Positions 35,435 to 45,309 of a stretch of DNA of 64,000 nucleotides are shown here, piece by piece. Source of the stretch: Albula goreensis (Eukaryota; Chordata; Actinopteri; Albuliformes; Albulidae). How positions within the stretch are numbered: the first letter of the stretch is position 1; each line of letters starts with the position of its first letter. Under the pieces are notes generated by a model. That model was not told where the DNA came from and made no database searches. It saw only the letters and a list, made by a program, of their open reading frames with translations. The DNA lies in assembly GCA_022829145.1 (NCBI GenBank), contig CM040745.1:41454144-41518143 (forward strand). Reading direction: 5' to 3'. Both the position numbers and the translations under genes were made by a program.

Positions 35435-35710
35435 ATGGCAGAGAAAAGGCAGAAGAAAAAAACTGTTCTGAAGTGGCAAATGAAGTTTTGTTAATGGGAA
35501 CAGAATAAAAAAAATACTTTGATCAGAAATGTAAGCAGTTTAGTGTCGGGGCCGGGGAAGACCAAAGCCTGGCAAGAAATAACTGTTGCAGTAAATTTGG
35601 TGTCAAAAGTTCCGCATACCCTGCAACAGGTTAAAGGAAAACGGTTCAACATGAAACTGGAGGCGAATTATTGGAGAGACATCGTTAGCTGGAATTACCG
35701 TGGAGGGTGA
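35435..35710 (+). pseudogene. Myb/SANT (NAIF1-like) accessory gene remnant of Harbinger-2
   Basis: The first ATG (35435) gives MAEKRQKKKTVLKWQ; the frame then breaks. From about 35545 the sequence reads GPGKTKAWQEITVAVNLVSK, PHTLQQVKGKRFNMKLEA. This resembles the Myb/SANT-like domain of NAIF1-type proteins (typical KTKAWQEITDAVNAVG...VKKKWSDMKSEA), a family derived from the Harbinger accessory gene. The KKKW helix has become KGKRF, and at least two frame changes plus an internal stop separate the N-terminus from this domain. It is a pseudogene whose job would have been DNA binding for the transposon. Confidence 0.6.
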
Positions 35711-36479
35711 CCGGGATCTGATTTTCCCTAATTTACGATTTTTAGATCTTAAATTATACAGTAAATGGCCCAATCAGCTGGCTATATTACTCAAATCGCA
35801 TAAGAACGTATGTTTATTAAATAAGAACATAAATGTATTATGACAAGTCCTATTTTTTCTGCTCCTGGAATTCTGTTTAAAGAGTTCCAGAAGAAACTCT
35901 GTTTTGACTAAAATTTTCTTAAACCTACTATATTATTCTTAGAGGATATATTAAAATGTTTAGTAGGTACAAGGTCAGAAGCAGTCAAAGAACAGCAAAA
36001 CTGAATTTGAAAGATCATGACCAGCAAAGGAAATTATGAGTGGTATTTAAAGTAGTGGATAATTTTTCAGCATTTTTATAATTGCAGAAATGTAATCTAT
36101 ACACTGTACCATTTTCATGCAAGACAATGTTTTCATTATCCAAAGGAAATTATCCCCTTTATTAGCATTATCCAATCCCCTTTATATCCACTCTCTCTCA
36201 TAGATTCCCACTAGTTCTTGCTATTTTTTTTTACGAATTTTCTGAGTAAGTTTGTCGATGTCACGCGACCGCAGAACGCATCTCGAACATTTCCATAAAT
36301 TTAAATGGGGATATTAGACTTGAATTATGTGATTTTGCTTCATGAAAAGCTTTTCAGGACCACATCTCCGCGTAAAATGCGAATGCATTGTTCTATGGAC
36401 TAATGTAAATAGCACGGACAGCAGTGGTCATTTTTTCAAAATAAAATACCTTACGGACTAATGTAATTAAATGAAACTT

Positions 36480-36557
36480 TTTTTTGTTTTTTGCGGCCCG
36501 ATACTAAATGACCCACGGCCCGGTACTGGTCCGTGGCCTGGGGATTGGGGACCCCTG
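36480..36557 (+). repeat. hAT terminal fragment nested in Harbinger-2
   Basis: The stretch ends 'tggggattggggacccctg', the reverse of the CAGGGGTCCCCAA-type terminus found in hAT (Tip100/Zaphod-like) elements, and is preceded by 'ccacggcccggtactggtcc', also typical of that end. The other end was not found. Confidence 0.65.
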
Positions 36558-37645
36558 ATCTATAGTATCTATAGCTCAGAAAAATACAAGCAACCTGACC
36601 AGTATATTCATGCCAAGTTCGGTATGTCTACCTTAAAAACTGTTGGGGAGATACGTCCAGAAGAACCAGGAATAATAATATTAAGAAGAAAGGTAAAGAT
36701 TCTATAGAAGAACAGAAGTTTGTGCCTTTGACAAGTAAACTAATTAATTTCATTAATCAGTATTACACAAATGAAGCTGAATGAACTGTTTTAATGTTGA
36801 ATCCAATAGTGATTTTATATAACACTTTGAACCGTTATAATGTTACTATATTACTGCCAAATAATTTGCTACTCATTTTAATCAAATAAAAAATGAGTGA
36901 ATGGAAAAATAACATCAACAACACGAAAAACAAGCTTTACAGCCGTGTTTTTCCATTTACGCACGCAATACAAACATTTAAGAGCACTCGTGAAATTTCT
37001 TCGGTTCCTACGAACAAACTGATATACGAAAACTTTGATAAATCCCACATTTTTTGTGTAAATGCATTTACAAATGATTTACAATCATATTCGTTCGGCT
37101 CACGTTTGATAAATGAGGCCCAATGTTTGCCGAATGCCTCTACTAGCTTCTGGTAGCTTTTATTTTCAGCATCCATTAGTGCCAACACACCGGGGTTGTT
37201 GTCTGCCTCTTCCCCCATGGCATACAGAAGGGAATTAATCTGGTATTCCTCCACTGTGTCGAACAGTCAGGGTGCCACACGAAAGCGTTCAAACCGTCTG
37301 ATCCATCTGGGCCACTCTGCTGCCGTGGAGAAATCGAAGGGTTCCAGAATGGAACCGCTGCAATTGGCATCTTTTCCTCCAAATCCACAGGGCGGCAGCT
37401 AGTTAGTTAGCAACCATCTCAGCTAATGTTGCCTTGCTAATTTACAGGTTACGAATGTTAGCAAGCTACACTCACACATGTGAGTTTCGTAGTATATCAT
37501 CTCCCTAAAATGTCCTAAACGTTAGCAGTTATGCTGTACTTTAAAAATGAAGCTTTCGCATTAAAAGCCCGCTTCTGATACCATGTGCTATTATGTATTT
37601 GTAGAGAGATTCAGAGACGCGTGTATATCCATTCAAAGGACTTTC

Positions 37646-39895
37646 TGAAACTCCCATCGGTAACATGCATGGCACTTAATACTGCTCCAAATTCCACAGC
37701 TAATGTGGAGGATTTGGAGGAAAATGGTATATAGCGTGTTAGTAGTTGTTGATCGCATGCAGACATCTCGGTTAAGAAAGTTAACTATAAATTCATGTTT
37801 GTGGAAGATATAATTAATGGTAATTGGTATAAAACTAATTAGCTGTAGGTAGCAAGTCAATACTCTTTTTAAAGAAGATACTACAGTTATACACAAGTAT
37901 ACAGATAACACAGATACCGTAATTGCATTACAATGTAATTAAACAGAACTTGAACTTTCAATGCGAATGCCTGGTGTATCTGCCTTACATGTAGTTGCTA
38001 TCTGGGGATAGAGAACCGCAGTTCATTTGTCCAAGCGTTTGGCATGGAAGAGAAGGAATCCAGCTGCTGGAGTCTCTGAGTTAGCACGACTTGATTTGGT
38101 GATTCGGTTCACTGTTGTTGGGACGTTTCAGATGTTGTGAAGCAAGCTAAAATAATTATTCAGGTTACCACGCAGTATAGCTGTGGATCCGTCAGTGGCA
38201 TAGGCCTGCAATGCACCATGCTGTGCAGTATTGTTGAGCTCTTGCTTCTGAGAGGAAGCGCAGGCCTGGAGCAAAAGTTACGTTCCGTGCGCTAGGGGTG
38301 GAAGAGCAAGAAGGAGTCGAATGGCAGAGAGAGAAAGAAAAAAGTCAGAACAGGCAGAAGGGGAGAAAAGAGTTCGCGAGAGTTTGTCTCTCCTTTTATT
38401 ACTTAGGTTTTATTACATTTTGCATGTTTCCGGCACTATAGTATTGGTGTACTGTAGCGCACATGGGTGGTCTTAAGCAGTGAGACTGTTCAAAACACGC
38501 GCTCACTGAAGATGTCATGGTGGGCATGTTCATGCTGGAGAAAATGCAATCAAGCGTAAAGTACTTCTGGATTGCTGAGGATGAGATTTACCAATCTGAT
38601 GGAGCAATTCCTAATGAGTTGCTGTCTGGAGGTGAGCCTGACAAAGCCATCAGCTTGGTTAGTAGTTTTATTCATTGGTAACTGGGAACACGCTTGTGGT
38701 ATGTAGATTGGAGTAATTAGTCTCCTTTGCTTCACCCTGTTGGTGATCTAGCGCAGTTTGTTCTCATTTCCTCCAGCACAGGGAATCAGGAATAAAGGAA
38801 CAGGGAACGAGGCTGTCTTTGTTTGGGAAGCCGGAAGGAACAAGCTCTGTTCCATGGGTTTTAATAAGGGTTTCTTAGGATTTTGTTACTTCCATTTTGG
38901 TCATTTGGATTGTTGATTTTCTTTGAATTAGCCAGCTTGATTTTTGTTGAGGTTTTCATAGTGATGGTGAAACCGAAGCCTCTGAAACAGTTGGCACAAT
39001 TGAAGCAATTACTTGAAAAATTTATCAATGCTCCGACGCTTCACCCAGATGGGTATTACGTCACCATGATCAAATACATATAATATACCCTGATAACAGA
39101 AGTTTCCTGTGGTTCTTTGAGAAGAGTCTGTGGCTCTCTTTTGTCACATAGGAAGTTTGAATCTGGCTGGGTAGCTTTTTGAAATTACACTTTCCACATG
39201 GATTTTCTAAATAAATCGTCTGTTTAATACGATTTTACTTACTTGAATATGCAGATAGGAGAAACATCGGGTGTAATGTGATTATCTGTGTGAAATGTCC
39301 TGTACTAATGACGAAATCAATGTTTACCTTAAGCCATAAATCGGAACATTTAGACTACAGGAGTAAGCTAAGTTAAGCCATGTGTTTCATCATGATCATC
39401 TTCCAAACACAAGAATGAATTATCACTTAAAAGGGTCTGTCATCATTTCTTTGTAAATCTATTTATTTGAGAATGCAGAGCATGAGAATAATAGCGACAC
39501 CCGACATGACCAACTAGGTTTTCCCTGAGGAGCGATGGAGAAAACCAAAGAATGTCTAACCGCTTGTCTATTCAAGGCTTTGAACCATTTAGCTGATGTA
39601 TCACAATAGTTGTACTTGTTTCAAAGTACTTGTGATAAGATTTGCTGGTAGCCTACACAAATCAGGGGACGTATTATTCCCTCAAGAGAAACTTTAAAAC
39701 CAGTCTGCAGGCTTTGTCCCAGTAGGTGGGTCCTATTTTATTTAGTTACTGCATATACACACATTCACAAGGTACATAGCCCACTGGCAAAGTATTATGC
39801 AATAAAAGTGAATTGACTTTGTAGTTTGGATTCGAAAAGCGCAACTTCGCATTTAGTCACAAACAGCAGATCAGAGCATTAACCATTGGACTACT
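37646..39895. other. No recognised gene
   Basis: There is no coding signature here. A segment at about 38340-38470 has purine-rich DNA followed by 'ccttttattacttaggtttta', faintly recalling the end of the long LTR at 27.7-27.9 kb, but it is too diverged to call. Confidence 0.45.
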
Positions 39896-39929
39896 TAAAC
39901 TGGCACTCCCCTGAGGTGGCTGAGTGGGG

Positions 39930-41360
39930 GCTGACATTCCATGGATGAGGATATCCGGGACTTTGTGTCTGCCTGCTCAGTCTGCGACCAGAACAAGCCC
40001 TCCACTGCCCCTCCCACTGGACTGCTGCGCCCTCTGCCAGTTCCCAGGAGGACCTGGTCACAGATCGCACTGGACTTTGTGACAGGTTACCCCCGTCTGA
40101 TGGTAACACAACTATCCTCACTATTGTCGACAGGTTTTCCATGGCCATTCACCTCCTAGCCTCACCCAAGCTACCCTCGGCTTAGGAGACGGCTGAACTT
40201 CTATCCAGCATCTCTTTAAGTTGCACGGATTACCTGTTGACGTGGTGTCAGATCAGGGGCCTCAGGTTACGTTTACATTTCTGGAGGGCTTTCTGTAAAT
40301 TACTTGGTGCTTCTGTTAGCCTTTCTCAGGGTTTCACCCATAGTCCAGGGGACAGACGGAGAGGGCCAACCAGCAGATGGAGACCGTCCTGTGGTGTCTC
40401 ACCTCGCAAGAACCGGGGTCCTGGAGCCATCAGCGGCCCTGGGTCGAGTACTCCATCAACTCCCTGCCTTCCTCCTCCACCGGCCTGTCTCCGTTCCAGT
40501 GCTGTTTGGGGTACCAACCCCCGCTGTTCCCCGCCCAGGAGGAGGAGGTGGGGGTGCCTTCGGCAGTGGCGTTTGTCCGGCGCTGACGCCGCACCTGGAG
40601 GCACACCAGATCAGTGTTTCAGATACGTGCCTCTCGCAGAATCAAGAGGGCGGCAGATGGTCATCACTCCAATGCTCCTCGCTACCTGCAGGGGCAAAGG
40701 ATTTGGCTCTCCAGAAAGGATCTTCCTCTGAGGGTTGAGTCTTGCAAGCCGGCTCCAAGCTTCATTGCTCCCTTCCCTATCACTAAGGTCATCAGCCCCG
40801 CTGCTGTCCAGCTCCAGCTTCCCCATTCCCTCCATCGCATTCACCCTACCTTCCATATGTCCCAAGTCAAGCCCGTCCGCTGCAGTCCACTGTGCCCTGT
40901 AGCCAAGGCCCCTCCACCTCATATACAGTTCGCCATCTGCTGGGGGTTTGGTGTTAAGGCTGTGGCTTCCAATACCTGGTGGACTGGGAGGGCTACGGGC
41001 CGGAAGAACATTTCTGGGTCCCGGCTCAGGACATCTTGGACCCTGCCCTCATCAAAGACTTTCATAGACTGCACCCTGATATGCCTGCCAAAGTGCCAGG
41101 TGGCGTTTCTTGGGGGGTTACTGTCAGTATTTGCTGTGTTTATGTTTTTCGGTTTTGTTCGACTGTGTTCGTGTGTTTTCATCTCCTTCGTTTACCCAGT
41201 CCATGTGCTTTTGTTTTCATTTGCCCTCGTGTCTGCCCCACCTCCCTCATTACCTGATTGCTGAGTTGTTCCACCTGCCCTGTTTTTCACCTGTGTCTCG
41301 TTTGCTCGTTAGTCTTCTGTGTATTTATACCCTGCCTTGTCCTGTGTTCTGTGTGAGTTC
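39930..41360 (+). mobile_element. Chromovirus (Ty3/Gypsy with chromodomain), 3' end, broken fossil
   Basis: It is a plus-strand fossil that keeps only the 3' end. Visible parts in order are the integrase zinc-finger region (ACSVCDQNK, about 39965-40010), integrase core remnants, the integrase C-terminal region (WLSRKDLPLRVESCK, then HRIHPTFHMSQVKPV, about 40700-40880) and a chromodomain ([18 protein letters not shown], about 40980-41035). A purine-rich tract (TGGGGGGTTAC) leads into a partial LTR starting TGTCAG at 41122. The copy is truncated at its 5' side and has several breaks. Reverse transcriptase, gag and the second LTR are not in the window. Confidence 0.8.
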
Positions 41361-41399
41361 GTAAGCTTATATATCGCTATAACTCACATCTTAGTGATT

Positions 41400-41983
41400 G
41401 TGCAGCCTAAAGCATGTATTTGTGGGAGCAACAAGCCTGAGGTTGACTTTGGAGGCTATGGATTAGGCTACAGTGCAAATAGGCTACTAAAACACTGCAG
41501 ACCTAAAAAAATAGTCTCATGTATGTCTAACTACTGAATTAAACACCTAGTTAGCAACCCAAGATCTCTAGTAATATGATGATTTCATCATCACAGTGTC
41601 AGTCATTTACTGACAGGGCAATATTCTGGTCTCACAGTTCAGTCATCATTCATCTCATTATCTCTCTCTTTCGGGTCCAATCAGATCGGTCCAACAGTCA
41701 GATAGTTCTCCAGTGAATTTTTGAACATATCCAAAATCAAAAAAGCTTAGTGTTTTCTTTTCTCCTTTGACCACAACCACAGGTGAAATTGAGAATTTCT
41801 GTAATTTTTTGGTCACATCAGAGTCAGTAAAGTCAACTAACTGCATTGTATCTTTGGCTTCATCAGTGACAACAGCAAAAGTTGCATCATCATCCTCTGT
41901 TGGTTCTTTAAAATCCACTTCATGATCACTTTCACATACAGTACTTTTATCCAAGTCAGGAATCGGAGGCGATTTCTCTAAGA
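41400..41983 (-). other. Unidentified acidic open frame
   Basis: The minus strand at 41954-41658 has a 98-codon open frame rich in Asp and Glu (HEVDFKEPTEDDD near the start). I do not recognise it. Another acidic minus-strand fragment (SEGEDCSDEDTIPDSGG) lies at about 43430-43370, beyond the hAT element. The two could be one older sequence split by the hAT insertion, but nothing proves it. Confidence 0.25.
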
Positions 41984-43368
41984 CAGCAAGGGAAGCTCAG
42001 CTTCCCCTAAAATGTCGAAAATTAAATGGTCAAATATGTACGGTTGTGTTAACATTTCATTGACTATAAATGCGTTAGAACACATTCATCTCGAAGACGA
42101 GTTCATTCAGAATCAGATACTTATTACAAATCGACTGACTCGATGTTGTTAACTTCTCATACATTCCCATAGCGCTGTTTTCTTATACAGTCTATGGTCA
42201 ATGCATTTGCCCATAGATGCTGAGCGTCCATGCGCTTCTATGGGACTGCATGGAACAGTTTTTTTCATTGCCTCGAAACTCGACGGTAATTGGATAAATG
42301 CCATGATTTTGTCCCGCCCCCGGACACTCAGCGTCTCTGGGGTGAATGGAGCTGTGGGCGGGCCTCGGCTGGCCTGGACGCTGAGCTTCCGCATGATGAT
42401 TGGAGGATCAGTCGAAAGGCTGAATACCGCTTTGATTGACAGCTATTTTGAGATATGCACCGTCACTTGAAATGAAGTGGAAAGACAAACTGCAACCAAT
42501 TTGTTGGTATTTGCATGGCGAAATTACTTGTTCATTTCTTACACTGTAAATAAAATACACATCGTATTTCCTTGTTTCAGTTTAACATAATTTCAACATT
42601 TCCTAGTTTGAGTTTAATATCGTAGATCATTCAATCAGTCATACTGTTGGCTAGGTCAGAGTGAACTAGCTAGCTAACAAGGTGCACACGATGGCAGACA
42701 ATGCTAATATTGTTGACCTGATTTTGGCGAAGCCATTTGATAGTCTTCCTTACGAGGAGAAACTTAGAATTAAACAGCAGGGCAGATCAACACCTGAGAT
42801 TTATTTGGTGCAAAAAGAAGGGAAAAGTAACAGGTCTTTTCAGCTCACCTAGTGTGACAAAGTTAGCTGGCTGACTGGAAGTATTGTGACAAAGAAAATG
42901 TACTGTTGGCCATGCCTCTTGATGAAACCATCTCAGGGATGTCTTGTCTGGTCAAAATTAGGTTTTGGGGATCTGTCTAACTTTGGCCAGGCATATAAAA
43001 GGCATGAAAAGAACAATGAACATGTGAGTGCATGTGCAAGGTTGAGGTGGCTAGGCAGGGTCAGGGTTTAACATGCAATTAATGAAGGTGCTCGCATTCA
43101 AGTGGCAAAACATTATGACACAGTCAAACAATACAGGGCCTTCCTAAACCGCCTTATTGATGTGACTTCCTTGCTTGGCCAGCAGGAGCTATCATTTAGG
43201 GGGCATGATGAGAGTAGTGAATCATCCAACAAGGGGAATTACAGGGAGTTCACAGAAACATGATAGGGTCACAGACCATTTTCTTGAAAAGGAACGGAGG
43301 GCAGAATTTATGTATAAATAAACGGACAAATTTTATGATGTAAGCCGACAATGAGCTTCCCCTCTTTG
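41984..43368 (+). mobile_element. hAT transposon relic (TTF/ZMYM-type transposase)
   Basis: The left end CAGCAAGGGAAGCTCA and the complement of the right end, CAAAGAGGGGAAGCTCA, form imperfect inverted repeats beginning CA, as in hAT elements. The first 0.7 kb is a 5' untranslated region with a GC-rich part at 42310-42395. The transposase N-terminus starts at 42691. The 3' two-thirds of the transposase is absent, so the copy is internally deleted. I could not find a clear 8-bp target duplication. Confidence 0.7.
42691..43262 (+). pseudogene. hAT transposase N-terminus with TTF-type zinc finger, truncated
   Basis: The reading frame starts MADNANIVDLILAKPFDSLP and contains the TTF-type (ZMYM-like) zinc-finger signature: KMYCWPCLLM, VWSKLGFGDLSNFGQAYKRH, EKNNEH. 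It is followed by FLNRLIDVTSLLGQQELSFR and GHDESSESSNKGNYREF, the conserved stretch before the catalytic core. The zinc-finger Cys and His pattern is intact. The frame has stops at 42850-42852 and 43069-43071 and ends at 43259-43261 after YREFTET, with the catalytic domain gone. In the intact family this protein binds the transposon ends and catalyses excision in the nucleus. Confidence 0.75.
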
Positions 43369-44014
43369 AAAGACCAGCAGCCACCACTGTCGGGAATAGT
43401 GTCTTCATCACTGCAGTCCTCACCTTCTGACAGCAAAAGGTGCATCTTACCCTCCTCCACCTCAAGAAAGTAATCTCTCACCAGTTCCTCCTACTGACTT
43501 CTGTCTCTTGCACCAGAGAGATTCAATCAGTTTCAATCATAAATCAAGGACTATTTCAGTTACTTTTTTTATTAAAATTGTTTATTATTTGAGTTTGACA
43601 TCAAAGTTAATGTGACTGGGAGATTTTTGACAGCTGCATGACTGTATCAGAAGGCAGACCCATATGGTACACAATTGTTTGGTTTGATATAATGTTGAGT
43701 TGATGACGTTTTGTGTGGAGGGTTTGCTTGCGTTGGATCATAAATGTCCTTGGGTCTGTTTGGGATCAGGAGCAAACTAGTTCAGTCAGCACACGTGGGA
43801 AGGACAGACACTGCTCAGTTTCAGTGAGATTGTTAATGTAGTTCATCTTGATTGTTAGGACACCAAACTTGCTTATTATACCTTTAAATGATTCTATGAT
43901 TGCTCTGTTTCAGGTCTTGCTTTATTAATTTTACCCAGTTAAGTTCTTGGCAAGATATAGAAAAGGTAGAAGGAGAGATTCAAGTTTCTTCATCTATTCA
44001 GGCTTAGCAAAAGG

Positions 44015-44085
44015 TCTTAATGGGGATTTAATCAAGGTTTTTAAATTTATGAAAGGGCTCAATAATGTGAACACACTGCAACTGC
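44015..44085 (+). repeat. Short LINE 3' fragment
   Basis: GDLIKVFKFMKGLNNVNT resembles the segment after the reverse transcriptase in many L2/CR1-type LINEs (GDLIEVFKIMKGFDNVN). It runs in frame into an unrelated LINE at about 44085, producing a chimeric open frame. Confidence 0.5.
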
Positions 44086-45300
44086 CACTCGAACCCTTGG
44101 AGGAAGAGTTCAAGGTGACGAGAGCCAGAGAAGTGCTGCAGTACAGGGACTCAAGTGATCCAAAGGTAGCCACAGCTGGGACTGAGGTTAGGATGGGCAG
44201 GAAATGGAGGGCAGAGGAAGCAGTGCTGCAAGCAAAGTCGAGGCTGCGTCACAAGAGGCTGGTAGGAGTGGTGACACGAGGCCAAGCTGGACTGGGATCC
44301 TTCCCAACTCCCCATAGCAACACCACCAGTGGAAAGGAGACGCGCCGTCTAGTTCAGGAGGAGGTGAGAGCAGCAGTTGAGGAGGGGAAGTCCTGCAAGG
44401 TGGTGGGAATGAAACAACAGGGAGCTTGGATAAGACGGGGAAAATGCGGGGGGAGAGGAAGGTCAAATTTCTTATCCAGGCTGTGTACGATGTGCTTCCC
44501 AGTCCATCAAAATCTGCACACATGGGGCAAGGTAGAGTCACCTTTGTGTCCTCTGTGCTCTAAGCGAGGAACCCTACAGCACATTCTCAGCTGCTGCCCA
44601 AAGGCACTTGAAGAGGGATGGTACCGATGGAGGCATGACCAAGTCCTGAAGGTTATTGCTGAAGCCATCAGCGCAGGCATAGAATGGGCAAAGTGCTCCT
44701 GCCCTCCAAGCTGGTGATCACCTTTGTCAAGCCTGGGGAGCAGCTAAAACCTGACACAAGAACACCTGCAGGCATCCTGGCCTCTGAAAGAGATTGGCAG
44801 CTGTGAGTGGGCCTTGAGTGACAACTTAAGTTCCCCAACCACATTTTGCCACCACCCTGCGACCAGACATTGTTCTCTTGTCCGAGTCCACCAAACAAGC
44901 AGTGCTGCTGGAGCTAACCTTCCCCTGGGAAGACCGCTTGGAAGAGGCCTTTGAGAGGAAGCTCACCAAGTAAGCAGGACTAGTTAGTGACTGCCAGCAA
45001 GCAGGATGGAGGGCAAGATGTCTCCCAGTGGAGGTTGGCAACAGGGGCTTTTCAGCCTGTTCCCTGTCCAGAGCCATCAGTCAGCTGGGCATTGAGGTAG
45101 AGAGAAAGAGAAGAGCCATCTGCAACACAACCAAAGCAGCAGAGAGAGCCTCAAGGTGGCTATATCTAAAGAGAGGAGAGCCATGGGGGAAAGGTAGCTA
45201 GGTTGCCATCTGGACACAAGCTGGGGTCTGATCAACCTCAGCTGGGTCACCTGGATGAGGGTGTATGATGTTGAAAGACCAGAATGTTGAAACACCTAAT
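44086..45300 (+). mobile_element. R2-group LINE (NeSL/Utopia/Hero-like), C-terminal part
   Basis: After about 44086 the frame reads KVTRAREVLQYRDSSDPKVA and onward into the region following the reverse transcriptase. A zinc-knuckle-like CPLCSKRGTLQHILSCC (C-x2-C-x7-H-x3-C) is followed by WRHDQVLKVIAEAI. Beyond a frame break near 44700, the DNA at 44855-44980 encodes LRPDIVLLSESTKQAVLLEL, TFPWEDRLEEAFERKLTK. This is a PD-(D/E)XK-like endonuclease motif with the acidic residues of PDIV and LLEL in place. This layout, C-terminal zinc knuckle then restriction-like endonuclease, is typical of R2-group LINEs. A stop follows at about 44969 and the remainder reads in more than one frame. It is a 5'-truncated dead copy. 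Confidence 0.7.
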
Positions 45301-45309
45301 GATTCCAGG

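Larger units (their letters stand above)
35184..37121. mobile_element. Harbinger-type DNA transposon (Harbinger-2) inserted in Gypsy-2 gag
   Basis: It is a 1938-bp insertion with terminal inverted repeats GGGCCTCATTCATCAAA (left) and TTTGATAAATGAGGCCC (right), which match except for one base. AAT is duplicated on both sides (35181-35183 and 37122-37124), a 3-bp duplication as expected for PIF/Harbinger. The interior carries the remains of a Myb/SANT (NAIF1-like) accessory gene (35435-35710) and an hAT end fragment (36480-36557). No transposase can be read, so this is a non-autonomous derivative. Related ends occur at about 2057 and 47861. Confidence 0.82.
32228..37645 (-). mobile_element. Ty3/Gypsy LTR retrotransposon (Gypsy-2), broken fossil with nested insertions
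   Basis: It is a minus-strand Gypsy fossil. The 3' LTR (element orientation) is 32228-32360, with TGTACT...AGTACA ends and a purine tract (AAAAGGGGGAGT) beside it. The 5' LTR starts at 37584 and matches the first 55-60 bp before diverging. Next to it, TGGTATCAGAAGCGGGC on the minus strand resembles an initiator-methionine tRNA primer binding site. In element order the visible parts are gag (37388-36937 and 35235-34963), a retropepsin with DTGA (about 34510), reverse transcriptase (about 34214-33900) and RNase H (about 33850-32563). It is old and broken in many places. A Harbinger-type element sits in gag and another insertion lies in the RNase H region. Confidence 0.85.

Noticed and set aside
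38340-38475. Another copy of the long LTR end
   Set aside because: Only short phrases resemble the 27.7-kb LTR end; similarity is too weak to separate from chance.
43947-44717. A host gene with a 256-codon frame
   Set aside because: It is a run-on through fragments of two LINE families.
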